From Zonotrichia leucophrys gambelii (lineage: Eukaryota > Chordata > Aves > Passeriformes > Passerellidae), in contig NC_088173.1 of NCBI RefSeq assembly GCF_028769735.1, forward strand, positions 64,955,421 to 65,019,420: DNA of 64,000 bases. The letters are read 5' to 3'. A model generated the notes under the pieces. It ran no database searches. It was given only the letters and a program-made list of their open reading frames with translations, and had not been told where the DNA came from. Below are positions 25,847 to 36,490 of this stretch, in pieces; the stretch's first letter is position 1, and each line of letters begins with the position of its first letter. The translations under genes and the position numbers were made by a program.

Positions 25847-26053
25847 GTAAGGCTACAAACCCCCCATGTCTTCAGCAAGTCGAATATGGGTGAGACTCCC
25901 TTGCCCCAGCATCCCCCTCCTGCAGCACACACTGACTGAGCACATACAAAGCTCCCAGTACTGTTTGAGTCATTGTACCATGGGGCTTTCTATGTCAGAT
26001 GATGTTGCCAGAGGAAATATCTATTTTAACATTTTAAACATTGTTTTTTACAG

Positions 26054-26127
26054 CCTCACTTCTGCCAGTGCTGTGTTAACTCCCTGCAGGTTTTACAGAG
26101 GTGGCTTTGGGAAGAGTTGGAACCTGT
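26054..26127 (+). other. Exon-like island, about 74 bp
   Basis: A strong acceptor-like ATTGTTTTTTACAG ends at 26053, and a donor-like CCTGT|GTGAGT follows 26127. Two + frames are open. Together with 24669-24773 and 25720-25846 it forms a short series of same-strand splice-bordered islands. Confidence 0.18.
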
Positions 26128-26311
26128 GTGAGTGGGGAGGAGGAGTGGAGCAAGGCAGATCTGCATCCCTTTAACTTTGCTGCAGAGCATCTGCACAGGC
26201 AAATGCTCATTTCCGCTGCAGAACAGAACCAAGTATCTAGCTGACATTAAGGTATCCATCAGACATGACAACTGGAGGGCAAATGTGGCTTTTCCTCACT
26301 GACTGGGGGCA

Positions 26312-26342
26312 GATCAGGGCATTTTTTTGTAATGCCCTGATC
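26312..26342. repeat. Perfect 12-bp hairpin
   Basis: GATCAGGGCATT (26312-26323) is followed by a seven-base loop TTTTTGT and the exact reverse complement AATGCCCTGATC (26331-26342). It lies just outside the tail of a CR1 copy. It is too short for a microRNA precursor. Its role is unknown. Confidence 0.85.
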
Positions 26343-26467
26343 ACCTCTCTCTGGATGCTCCCTTGTCCTCTGCTGGTGGCATTGAGGTCCACCATTCCCC
26401 ACCCTTGGCTGTTACAACATGTCAGCAGCATGGGATACAGAAGATCTCCTTTGGAATGTCCCTGATT

Positions 26468-27035
26468 TATAGAAACATTAGAAACATTAAGATTGGAAAA
26501 GACCTTAAGTTCACCGAGTCTAGCTGTTAACCCACCACCACCATGATCACCACTAAACCATGGCCCCAGCTGCCCCATCCACACACATCTGAGCACTTCC
26601 AGGAATGGTGATTTCACCGCTGCCTTAGGCAGCCTATTCCAATGCCTGACCACCCTTGCAGTAAAGAAATTTTTACTAATATTCCATCTAAACTTCCCCT
26701 GGTGCAACCTGAGGAATTTGCTTTTGCCCTGTCACTTGTTATGTGGCAGGAGAGCCTGAGCCCCACCTCACTACAACCTCCTTTCAGGGAGTTGTAGAGA
26801 GTGAGAAGTTCCTGAGCCTCCTTTTCCCCAGGCTAAACCTCCAGTCCACTCAGCCCCTTCTTGTAAAATCTGTGCTCCAGACCATCCCCAGCTCATTTCC
26901 CTTCTCTGGACTTACTCCAGCACCTCAATACCCTTTTTGTTGTTAGGGGCTCAAAACTGAATCCAGGATTCAAGGTGTGACCTGCCAGCACTGAGTGCAG
27001 GGGACAGTCATTGCCCTCATCCTCTGTCTGGGGCA
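26468..27035 (-). mobile_element. CR1 LINE 3' fragment
   Basis: The + strand is the antisense of a CR1 3' region: tail-side GATTGGAAAAGACCTTAAG, then CTTCCAGGAATGGTGATTTC, TTCCAATGCCTGACCACCCT, a CAGTAAAGAAATTTTTACTA block, the CCCTTCTCTGGACTTACTCC block, and GGGGCTCAAAACTGAATCC. Read on the minus strand, 26237-26707 is open and contains a degenerate CR1 ORF2 C-terminal motif (KNFFTARVVRHWNRLP). The copy is 5'-truncated, about 570 bp, with no reverse transcriptase core. Its tail is an imperfect GAAACATTA repeat instead of the usual octamer. Confidence 0.88.
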
Positions 27036-27379
27036 CATCCCTTTCCTGAGGGTGCTGGGAGGATTTGGAATGATTTAAGTGCTGGATAAAGCCTTGCTGT
27101 TTGAGTGAGATCCCACATCTTGACAAGGGTTTCTCAGCAGGGCCAGGGGCGAGGAGCTGCCTTCATGGGCAGCAAGCATCTGAGCCAGGGGACATTGCTC
27201 ACCAATCCACCTCTACCCACTGTGGAGAGCCAGAGGGTAGGGTAAGGATAGGAGAGTCCCAGAAGAATAATTTTAAAAAGAAGAATGAGGTCACATTACT
27301 GAGGATGAGATCAAGGAATAAAATAAGCATGTAGGGCACAAAGGTTTCTGTGCTAAATGAATTACAACCAGTGTGGAGT
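27036..27379. other. Spacer between two inverted CR1 copies
   Basis: About 340 bp with no clear repeat match. Some of it may be decayed CR1 sequence belonging to either neighbour. Confidence 0.4.
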
Positions 27380-28190
27380 GTTAGGATACAAGGAGAAAGG
27401 TGCTATAAATACAGCAAAGTAAGAGGAAGACAGCAGCAGGCATCAGCCCATTACCTAATGAGAAACAGGAGTGGCACAGATGACCTAGAGAAGGCAAACA
27501 TGTTTAATGCTGTTTGCTTCATTTTTCTCCAACAAAGAACCCCAAATGTTCACAGTGATAAAAAGCTGGGTAAGAGATGGGACAGAAGAGAAAAAACCAG
27601 AAAGGGTCACTGTGATTAAACTGAATACATTCACCAGAGGGTACAAAGGAGAGATACCAGATGAGGGAGGGGATTCTGCTCTTCTTCTCTGGTGAAACCC
27701 CACCTGCAGAGCTGCATCCAGCTCTGGGATCCCCAGCATAAGAAGGACGTGGACCTGCTGAAGTGAGTCCAGAAGAGGCCATGAGAATGCTCAGAGGGCT
27801 GTAGCACCTCTGCAGTGAAAATAGGCTGAAGGAGTGGGAGAAGAGAAGAGAGAAGGCTTCAGGGAGACCTTAGAGCAGCCTGCCAGTACCTAAAGCGCCA
27901 CAAGAGAACTGAAGAGAGACTTTACAAGTGTCTGTGTGGATAGGACAAGGGAGAATGGCTTTAAATTGAAAGACGGTAGACGCAGATTTAGTTTAGCTGT
28001 TAGGAAGAAATTCTTTCCTGTGAATGTGGTGAGGCACAGGCTGCCCTGAGATGTTTTGGATGCTTCATCCCTGAAGATACTCAGGGCCAGGTTGGGTGGG
28101 GCTTTTAACAACCTGGTGCAGTGAAAGGTGCTCCTGCTCAAAGCAGGGAGGTTGGAATAATATTTAATGTCCCTTCCATCCCCAAAAATG
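27380..28190 (+). mobile_element. CR1 LINE, internally deleted copy
   Basis: 27675-28190 follows the CR1 3' region in sense: GGTGAAACCCCACCTGCAG, then AGAAGGACGTGGACCTGCTG, GAGAATGCTCAGAGGGCTG, GGGAGACCTTAGAGCAGCCT, GATAGGACAAGGGAGAATGG, AGGAAGAAATTCTTTCCTGT, and finally GGTTGGAATAATATTTAATG near the 3' end. 27460-27540 also resembles the CR1 ORF2 stretch upstream of the reverse transcriptase (a 'gaaaaggct...gtacttaatgc...tttgcttca' pattern). If so, the reverse transcriptase between them is deleted. Frames are broken by stops and the octamer tail is lost. The element is dead. Confidence 0.85.
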
Positions 28191-29678
28191 TAGAGTAATT
28201 TGCATCCCATACTACATGGGAGAACACTAAGATTTTTGTCTGCTCTGACCATAAACTGGGTTTGCAAACAGGACCTTCACAGGAATATTTAAATGCCCCA
28301 ATTGTAATTAATAGGGATGGGAGGCCCCACGCATGAGCTGCTGGATGCACTCATGTGAAGGGTGTTGTGGGATGCCTCCAGTCTGCCACAGTGAGCTGTA
28401 CAGGGAAGGAGAGGAGGATGAGCCAGTTAGATTTACCTTGCTTTTATGCATGGTAGGTGTTTCAAAACACCAGAAAAGTAAAAGAAGGCTGGGAGTCATG
28501 GATGACTTGGTGGGAGGGATTTTGCTGGCTGGTAAGCTTGGGTGAGATAAAAGCAGGGAGAGGGAGGTTTGTCAAGGCTTTGAAGACAAAGGAAAAGGAG
28601 ATGTTTTTCAGGATTCTCACTTGCTAGTACTTCCATTGGTACCTACTAATCCTGCCATGAGCCTTCAATTTGCAGGTTAAAAAAAGTTCAAAACAGTCTC
28701 AGGTTTTCCTTCCAAGGGCAGAGTGAATTTTGGGGATTATGCCACGGGAGATACCACAGAAAGACAAGAATCTGCCCAGTCAATCCTGAGTAGCATTAAC
28801 GTGTACGTGACACCTTGTGCATGTGACAGCAAATATGACTTTCATGTGTTGCAAAGCTTTGGTGTGTGATCAGAACCTGATGTATTCAGCTTATGGACTA
28901 TGGTGCTACTCTTCTATTTATGTGGTCTAAGAAAAGGAAAAGAGAGAGGCAAGCCTTCAGGGGCAGTGACCCTTTCTTTATTCAAACCTGAACAGAAGGA
29001 GGGTTTTTACTTCCAAGAACTCATTTTTTCTTTCTTCTTGCTGCACAATGAGGACTCTGAAAGAATAGGTCCTTCAAGCTAACAAGGTTGATCATCAAGG
29101 AAACTTCTATGCTTTCTGAATCCTATGGCTGTGGAAAAGATTTAGTGCTTTACTGAACCAGCCTTTGGAAGCAGAAGTTATGAAAGCTCAATTTAAATTT
29201 TAAAACTGGCCATGCACAGACATTTCCTGCTCTTCCCCTAAACAACACAGCATGGACCTCTGCATGCCTCCATCTCCTGAAGAGCCAAATAATGCCCAGT
29301 ATTTCCCATATGATTGCAGCAGGTGCCTTCTGCAGTCAATAGTGGGCCCAAGGTTAATGTTTAACATTGAGGGGGGCAGAAATACAATGGCAGTGAATTA
29401 TGGCCATGATGATGGTAGGTTAAAAGCAGTGCTGCTGCAGAGAGGCCCTGCTGGGAGTGCTCTGCTGGGGGGGGCGTTAAGTAGAACAGCCTGCTGGAAA
29501 GGACAGCATGAAGAAATAGAAATAACTGCACACAGGAGCATGGGATGTGCTCCAGAGGAAAGAGCAGTGTGAGGGTAGAGCTGGGCTTTGAGTGATGTCA
29601 ATGTGAAGGTTTTATGCCCACTTGTATTTTACACGTGTAACATGGTGGTGAGAGCAAGGCAAAAAGCTGTTTGGAGAT
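28191..29678. other. Unique non-coding sequence, no gene recognised
   Basis: No repeat family is recognised. A 106-codon + frame at 29252-29572 overlaps a minus frame and has no recognisable domain. A seven-G run lies at about 29467. Confidence 0.5.
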
Positions 29679-29748
29679 CTCCTGGTCCACGCTCTCCCAT
29701 CTCTCTGTGAGGTCTGCTGGTCCCTGCTTTCCCATCCCTGGGTAAGGT
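29679..29748. repeat. Two-copy tandem duplication, 35-bp period
   Basis: CTCCTGGTCCACGCTCTCCC and GTCTGCTGGTCCCTGCTTTC repeat in register at a 35-bp offset, each followed by CCATC and a related GTGAGG/GTAAGG end. The copies are diverged, suggesting an old local duplication. Confidence 0.6.
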
Positions 29749-30173
29749 GGCTCTGCTGTGGCACTGATGTACTTTGTCCTGTCTTGAAAATGTAGAGAAT
29801 AGTGCTAAAAAACAGGTAGAAATACTTGTGTGACACTGTGTGCTATTCATCAAATTCAGCTCTTCCTAAGTCCCTTTATGGATCAGCTGCCTTCATGAAA
29901 CCCTTGACAGAAAAGATGAATCCAGAATGCTGGAGTCATCTGCTTGGACACCAGTGGAAAAGCTACCAGGAGTCAAAATAAACTAATTTAGGGAGAGTGT
30001 AGTGGAGAACAGCTTTAAATAAGTTTTCTTTCTATGCCCAGCCTAATTTCTTGCTGCCCAGGAGTGCCACTGCTCTGTGAATGACACAGCTGGGCTCTTG
30101 GTGCTTCTGCAAACAGCAGCCTGGTCATTGACCACCTTTTGCTCAGCTACTGGAGCACAAATCAGAAACCTCT
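29749..30173. other. Unique non-coding sequence, no gene recognised
   Basis: No repeat or gene is recognised in the approximately 425 bp before the LTR. Confidence 0.5.
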
Positions 30174-30489
30174 TGTTGTAGGGGAATAGAATATAGGTAA
30201 ATAAAGGTGGTATAGAAAGTAATCTTATCCCCTAAAGAGTTGCAGCTGAGCCAATTATTAGAGATTGGGAACAGGGCTGATGTTAACAGGCCACACCTGG
30301 GGCCAATAAGAAGAGTGTTATAAAAGAGTGGATTGGTGGGAGCTGGAGTCAGTTGGCTGCTGCGAGGACAAGGAAGAGTCAGTGCCTGGAGGAGCTGCCT
30401 ATGAGAAACATCAAGGAGGTACAAAGGTCTGGCAATGTGGAACCCTTGCAATGTAATGATAATAGAACTCTTGCACTATAATGACAACA
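30174..30489 (+). mobile_element. Endogenous retrovirus LTR (solo, ERVL-like appearance)
   Basis: Begins TGTTGTAGGGG and carries a promoter-like array: GGCCAATAAG (CCAAT box, 30303-30307) and GTTATAAAAG (TATA box, 30319-30324). The sequence downstream resembles songbird LTRs I recall (GGGAGCTGGAGTCAGTTGGC, GAGCTGCCTATGAGAAACAT). It contains an internal direct repeat (ACCCTTGCAATGTAATGATA and ACTCTTGCACTATAATGACA). The 3' end is set at ACAACA (30489), but the element may run further, because the next 200 bp do not look like ordinary flanking DNA. No target-site duplication is clear and there is no gag-pol remnant, so this is a solo LTR or a fragment. Confidence 0.7.
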
Positions 30490-33400
30490 TCTTGTCTGGA
30501 TCAACAGTGCTGTTAAATGATGAAACAGAGTGCAAAATGTGTGATGCAGTTGCAGATCCAGGAGATACATTGCTGATGTCCCCAGAGAGCCAACAGCATA
30601 CAACTGGTGTGAGAGGGAAACAACTTCTGTCAGCCTTGCTGGTTGCATTGATTGTGCTAGTTTTAATGTTTAAAGCATGGTCTGTGCTAAGATCCTGACT
30701 CTTGGTGATCCCACTGGAAGAAGCAAGGTGAAGAGGTTGACATCAGGCAGTGTCCATCCTCAGTGCAGCACACAATACCCCACCATCACCACCCTGCCAA
30801 GTGCAGTGCAGAGCTGTGCCCAGGCAAGGCAGCCCTTTGGACACCAGGGAGATGCCCAGGGCACCAGGCAGTGTCTGATGTGACACTTTGTCCTGACCCC
30901 CTGCTCCAGAGTTGGTGTACCCCAGCTACTCTCTTCCTCTTCTCCTGGGCCATATTTCACAGGTTCACCCTCCCCTTTACATGCAGTGTCCTTGTCCTGT
31001 GGAGAGAAAGGATGGAGCTGACCTCAGATAGATCATCATCATCTTCCCACTGATGACCTGTGGCCACTGACCCCAGCTGAGTTTCCCATACTTCTGGGCC
31101 TTCTGGAGAGCCCAGCTCCTCCCACAGCTGCTGACAAAGCAACAGAGCAAGGCAGAGGGGCTGCAGGGGCTGTCAGGGCTCTGTGAGGATAGATACTAAT
31201 GACTTTGGATGGGCACTGAGCACACATTTGGGGGGGAGCTGCAGTGACACACACACACCTCCTCCCAAAGGTCAGTGCTGCTCAGGGCTTGACCCCGCAT
31301 TCCTGGTGCATCCCTGACCCCGCTGCAGCCACCCAGACACATTCTGTGGCACCATTAACTCACAAGATTTATGTGCTTGGGGCAGTGGGAGGAGATTGAT
31401 TTCATTTCCAGCGTGGTTTTTTGCTTTCCTACCCACACTCATGTTAATGATAGCAGACATGGATTCAGCTGGAGTAGCCAGGGAAACAGCTCAAGACTGA
31501 CTGCTCCCAAGCAGATGTGAACCACTGGCTTATTCTTTAACAAAGTTGTTGACAACAAATGGTCTAATGCAGGGGGGGAGGCAATTGATTTTGGATAACA
31601 TTTTAAAACTACAGACTCAGCTCAACAATTTATAACCCTGGTGGTGGTGTATTGCTTTGGCAGAGTTAAGTGGATTGAGTGGCCATAAACTTCCACCAGC
31701 TCCTTGTTACCATGATCCATGCTTAATGCTGTTATTGATCTTGATCTGTCATTTTCTGAAAACAAAAGATCTCTTAAAAAAAAGGCAAGAAAGCCCCTGC
31801 AGCACTGGATGTGATAAAGAAAGGTGTTGCATTGCATGCATGAACATGCAGTTTGGCTTCAGGGAATTCTGGTTCTCTTCACACCTGGCCTATTTTTGGG
31901 TAATGCTGAGTTGTTCAGCATGTTATGCAGTTTATTGAGCTTCATTCCTCCTGCAGCAGAAACAGGAGGTGTTGAGCACTGGATGGGCATGAGCCTGCAC
32001 TTTTAATCCAGGAATTATTTGGGGAGAGTTGAATCTGCCTGGAAGACACGAAACAAGGGTGTGAGCGTGAGAACACAAGGGTGTCATGTGAGAGTCATTC
32101 CAGGACAACCTGCCATTCAAATCCTTCTTTTCTGAACCTGGATTGATCCAAACTCAACCCTTCTTCCAGCTGACTTCTGGTTAAGTCCTTCATTCTAGAA
32201 AAGATGGGATCTTTAGCACCACTAAGAGGAACAAAAGGAGAAAACCTCTCTGGCAAACAACAAGTCACCCTACTTTGCTGCCTGAGCTCTTCCTTCTGCA
32301 AAATAAGGATGATAAAACCCAGCTGCTTCAACATGTTGTGAAGATTAATGGATTAAACAGGTCTGATCCTGCATGAATTGAAGGTTGCCTTTTGCCAACT
32401 GTGTTGGACATGGCAACTCTATGTGCTGGAGGTAAAGATCCAGTCATTCATTCTTAATTATTATTCTGAATAGTGAGGCTCTCCTAAGTATCTCCCAGGA
32501 TTCACTCCGTGGTCCCTAGGACTGGGCACATAAAAGAACCAGAACAAATGTGGTCCATCCTTTCTGCCATGTGAAAACTGTTGGTACTTCAAACTTCTTG
32601 TTGTGTGAATAATTTTCACAACTCTTCACCAGCTGTAAGGCCTTTGGCAAGGGACATTGCTGTGTCTACACTTTCAGAACATCTCCTGGGGAGGCTGGTC
32701 CTTCCTAAATGCCTCCCAAACCACAAATTAGTATGTCCAGAGAAACCCATGTGGCTCCCATCAGGATGCAGGCAGGGAGGAAGGGCAGGTGGATCAGCAC
32801 AAGGACAGCAACATCATGGGTCACACACAGAGTGTGACACCTCACACCCTGAAGCCAAAAGAAACACCACAAGGAGAAACAGGTGAGCTGTGAATGAGCT
32901 GAATCAGTAAAAGTGATCTTCAGCTGTGGTCAGTGAAGAAATGTTGTGAAATCTGTGCCTAGCTTTCCTGGCTAAGCCTGCCCCAGCAATGACTCCAGAA
33001 TGGATCCTGTGGGCTTGTGTTGCAGGCAGCTCTGGTGCCTCTGCAGAGCCCAAGATGAGTGTTCACACCTCCCAGAGCAAGGCATTATCCAGAGACACAC
33101 CAAGCACTCACTGCAGCACTAAATCCTGTCTGCTGGAAAATGGCAGCACGGCTATTTTTGGGGTGACTCGTACAACTTTCCAAGTTTTGGTGTATTTTAA
33201 TTTTAAAGTGCTTGGCATCACTGAGGCAGGATGTTTTGGATTAACAATTATGCAACTCAAGTGCTGAAGCAAAGGGCCTGCTAAAGGAAGCGAGAACTTA
33301 GCTTTGAAGTTTATTGGAAAAACAGCCAAGTCTATAGGATCTAAGGAAATAGTCCTGCAAAACTGGTTTACTTTGAGGAGAAACAATAAAATCAATGGGG

Positions 33401-33587
33401 CTTTTCAGAGATCTTGGCAAATCTTGTATTATCTTCTTTTAAAATGAACTTTTCTGGGGAAAAGAGAGAATAAATACACACGAATGGGTCCTTTTCTATT
33501 TTGGATATAAAGTGTAATCCTAGTCATCCTCATGTTCAGAAACATGTGGGAGAACTGGCACAAAGAAAAGCAAAAAGGACAGAGAAG
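30490..33587. other. Non-coding sequence, no gene recognised
   Basis: A + frame at 30435-30698 (87 codons) starts inside the LTR and ends with a hydrophobic stretch of about 19 residues. It matches no protein I recognise. A short AC repeat lies at 31246-31258. The remainder shows no repeat family or RNA gene. Confidence 0.45.
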
Positions 33588-33885
33588 AATGGAACAGCTT
33601 TCATGTGCAGGCTGCGAGCCTTCAGCTTGGAAGTGAGGTGGCTGAAGGCAACAAAGACACATAAAATCCTCAGCAGTGTGGAGAAGGTGAATACAACCCA
33701 AAAAGTCAAGGGCACCCAGTCAAATTATCAGGTTTAAAAATAAGTTCTACGAAAGCTCTAATTTTTCACCCAGTGGAATTGTGAAAATCATTGCTAGGGA
33801 TGATGTGGAGGCCAAAATTATAAATGAGTTCAAAAAGGCATTTTCAAGGAGGAAGAGTCCAAGAGCAGTTATTAAATAAAGTGTT
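33588..33885 (+). mobile_element. Ancient CR1/L3-like LINE fragment
   Basis: Although degraded, the order of blocks follows the 3' ORF2 region of old reptile/bird CR1-type LINEs: GGAACAGCTTTCATG, CTTCAGCTTGGAAGTGAGGT, GGCTGAAGGCAAC, ATAAAATCCTCAGCAGTGTG, GAGAAGGTGAATAC, TGATGTGGAGGCCAAAATTA, AATGAGTTCAAAAAGGCATT and CAAGAGCAGTTATTAAA. Many indels mean no frame survives. It is much older than the other CR1 copies. Confidence 0.65.
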
Positions 33886-35034
33886 CTTCCAGCTCGGTAA
33901 ATCCCTGGCTGACTGCACTTTTGGGGGGTATAGCATGGAAATACTTGACCTACATATGTTGTATTTGCTTTCTCTCAGGCACTGATAGGACAGGTAGGGC
34001 ATTGCCCTTACCTGAGGTGATCTATTCTGCAGTTTTGCCCAGAAATATCTGTGTAGAATGAGAAATGCATGGTTGTATATATTTTAATGTAAAGTTGATG
34101 CCCTGATTTTCACTACCTTAGACCAGCTTCTGCTTTACACAGACATTCAGGGCCCATTTCACAACTTCAGCAGAAGCAGGGCTCCCACATCTCATTAGCA
34201 GTGCCCTTCTCTGCCTCCCAAAAAGACATGCAAAATTAAGATCCCTTTTCCAGTACACCCTCCAGAAATATGAGCAATTTCTTCTTTGAAAGACCCAGGT
34301 GTGACTGTCAGTGCCCCTCTGAGCTGTGACCCACGGTTACCCAGGGGATGTTGAGATGTGCTGCTCCGTTCTGCTGCCCTCTCCTTGGGTTTTTAGGTCA
34401 GGGAACTCAGCTCTGAACACATGCCTACCTCTTTCCTTGAAGATCTGAGACCTTTAATGAGTAGGCCAGATCTTCATCTTGTGCAACTGGCAGAGTTCCA
34501 CTGCCTGCAGGAAAGCTGCAGTGCTTTATAAAGCATTTCCAAGTACCTTTGCATCCACCTCAACCATTTCCTGGAGTTACTATTTGCAAACGTAGCCAAC
34601 ATCTGTTGGAAAAGTGATATTAAACAGCTTCAGGTTAGCATATTTACCAGTGAAAACTTCATTTTGCATGGGGGAAGCAGGTATCATTCAAAATTATTTT
34701 CTTCTTCTGCCAGTTATCTTAAACCTGGAGTGAGAGATGGCTTTTCTTCAGCTGTTTCAGATGTTTGCTCTCTGACCTTTTGAAGTTACACTTCTTTATC
34801 TTCCTCAGTGTTATATTCTCTTGGAGCTGGTTCTGATACCTAAGGCACTTGCAAAATTTTTTCTTTCTCCTTACCTTTTTGACAAAGTCTAGGTAGATTG
34901 TTGAAACTGAGCCTCTTTGAAGCTAAGGATTTATCAAGGTTCAAGTAGGAATTGGACATTTTATACTGAGAGCAAGTGCAGAGTGAACTGTAACTCCAAA
35001 GCTAACAAAACTGGAGGCTTGGAAATACTATCAG
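33886..35034. other. Unique non-coding sequence, no gene recognised
   Basis: No repeat family is recognised between the two ancient LINE pieces. On the minus strand, two splice-donor-like sites (CTCAG|GTAAGG near 34010 and AAAAG|GTAAGG near 34872) are visible without clear partner acceptors. Confidence 0.45.
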
Positions 35035-35208
35035 ACCTCATTCTTCAGGGTTTAAGTGTTTCAGTATAAAGATTTAGGATGAAATTGTCCTGGCAGGCAG
35101 ATTATCCCACAGCTGCATGAATTTTCTCTGAAGCATCTGATGCTGGCTTACATGTTAAAAAATGTCTTGCATGGATGTGCATTAGGTCTGATCCAGGCTG
35201 TCCCTGTT
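35035..35208 (+). mobile_element. Ancient CR1/L3-like LINE 3' end
   Basis: The blocks CTTCAGGGTTTAAG, GGCAGATTATCCCACAGCTG, TCTGAAGCATCTGATGCTGG and TTAGGTCTGATCCAGGCTGT follow the 3' UTR order of old CR1/L3-type LINEs (consensus roughly 'cttcagggcttaag...gggcaggttatcccacaattg...ctgaagcatctggtactggcc...ggtctgatccagtatgg'). The LINE fragment at 33588-33885 lies in the same orientation, so the two could be parts of one old insertion or neighbours. Confidence 0.6.
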
Positions 35209-36363
35209 GACTACTGCCCAATCCACTATTTTAAGCTTTTCTGTAGCAGTTTGTGGAAAACCACAGTGGGACTTTCTTATAATCTGAGACAGACCTCTCT
35301 TTTAAAGAAATTGTTTCAAGATTTGGTAGTTGGGATTCTATGTTTTTTCTTTCCCCCATCTTTTAAGGTTACTAAAACTCTGCTAGAACAGACACCAGGA
35401 AATTTATTATGGTGTGATCTCAGTGAAAAAACCCTTTCCTACCTGGAACTAGGATAGAGTTTGCTCATCTTTTGTAAAAGCCAGAACAGGCTGGCTGAGG
35501 TGGTTAAAACTGGGACCCAAACACCAGACACTGTTGGTCTGAAATGTAAAGGATACCTGACAATATGAAGGGAAGATCAAACAATATTTTTTTCAAGCTA
35601 GAAAACCTCCTTTGTATCCAGTTCTGCTTTTAAGACACTCACCCTTATTTTCTCACTTTTCAGATGAAATGAAGATTTACAAAAGGTATTGTAGAGTCTC
35701 TGTGACTGCAGGTTTGGTAGAACAGCTCAGACAGCATTGGGAATGGTCTAGGCAAATGGATCACCAGATTTCTACTCACAGGACTATTGGTCCTTGGAAA
35801 AAACTGGTGCCATTGCTTCCAAGGGAAAACCATGACAAATAGAGGCATGTTCCTTAAATATATCCATTTATACATAATATAAAATGTTTAATAAATAAAG
35901 AAGCATGGCAAGGGCAATGGATGTGAATGAGTTGTGTTTTTGATATTCTCATTAACTGGCTCCTTAAACCTCATGGGAATCAGTCCAAACCTTTGTGCCA
36001 CACCTCCTGGTCATCATGAGTGTCTCCATTGGAGTTTCAGTCTTCTTGGCTCTGTATGGAGATATTTGTTGTGTTGAGGGCTTGCTACCAGGATGCCTAG
36101 CACGTGCTGAAATGGATGTTTGGGGCTTTTATCTTAGTAATAAATTCTCTGCTTCTTTGCTAAAGCACCGAAATTGTCATCAGTAGTTCAGAGACTCTTC
36201 CAATATAGGAAGAATTTATTCCTGTTAGAGGAAGGGAAGGGAGGTGAGGAAGATAGGGACAAACATACATCTAAGAGTTCATAAAATGAGCCATATTTAA
36301 AGGATTTCTCTTAAAAATCCTGAATTTGGAGACAACTCTCTTGATGCTCTTCTTCTTCCACAG
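35209..36363. other. Unique non-coding sequence, no gene recognised
   Basis: No repeat family is recognised. The only frames of note are 35140-35457 (which starts inside the LINE piece) and 35612-35842. Neither has a recognisable domain. Confidence 0.5.
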
Positions 36364-36490
36364 ATGTCTTCCTTTGCCAGGAATGACCATTTTCTAATGA
36401 GAAGGATTCCACTAAGATATTTCTACAGAGGAGCATTTCTTCCCCTACTTCCTTTAAAAACTCGGGGAGAATATTTTTTTTTAAGTCTAG
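36364..36490 (+). other. Exon-like island, 127 bp
   Basis: A strong acceptor-like signal (GATGCTCTTCTTCTTCCACAG, ending 36363) and a strong donor-like signal (AAGTCTAG|GTAAGA, break after 36490) bracket a segment that is open in the frame starting ATG at 36364. The frame continues past the donor to 36600. The encoded peptide is basic and hydrophobic and I do not recognise it. Chance pairing of good splice sites is common in 64 kb. Confidence 0.22.

Noticed and set aside
26237..26707. 156-codon minus-strand frame as a gene
   Set aside because: It is the decayed C-terminal end of CR1 ORF2 plus flanking sequence, reported as a mobile element.
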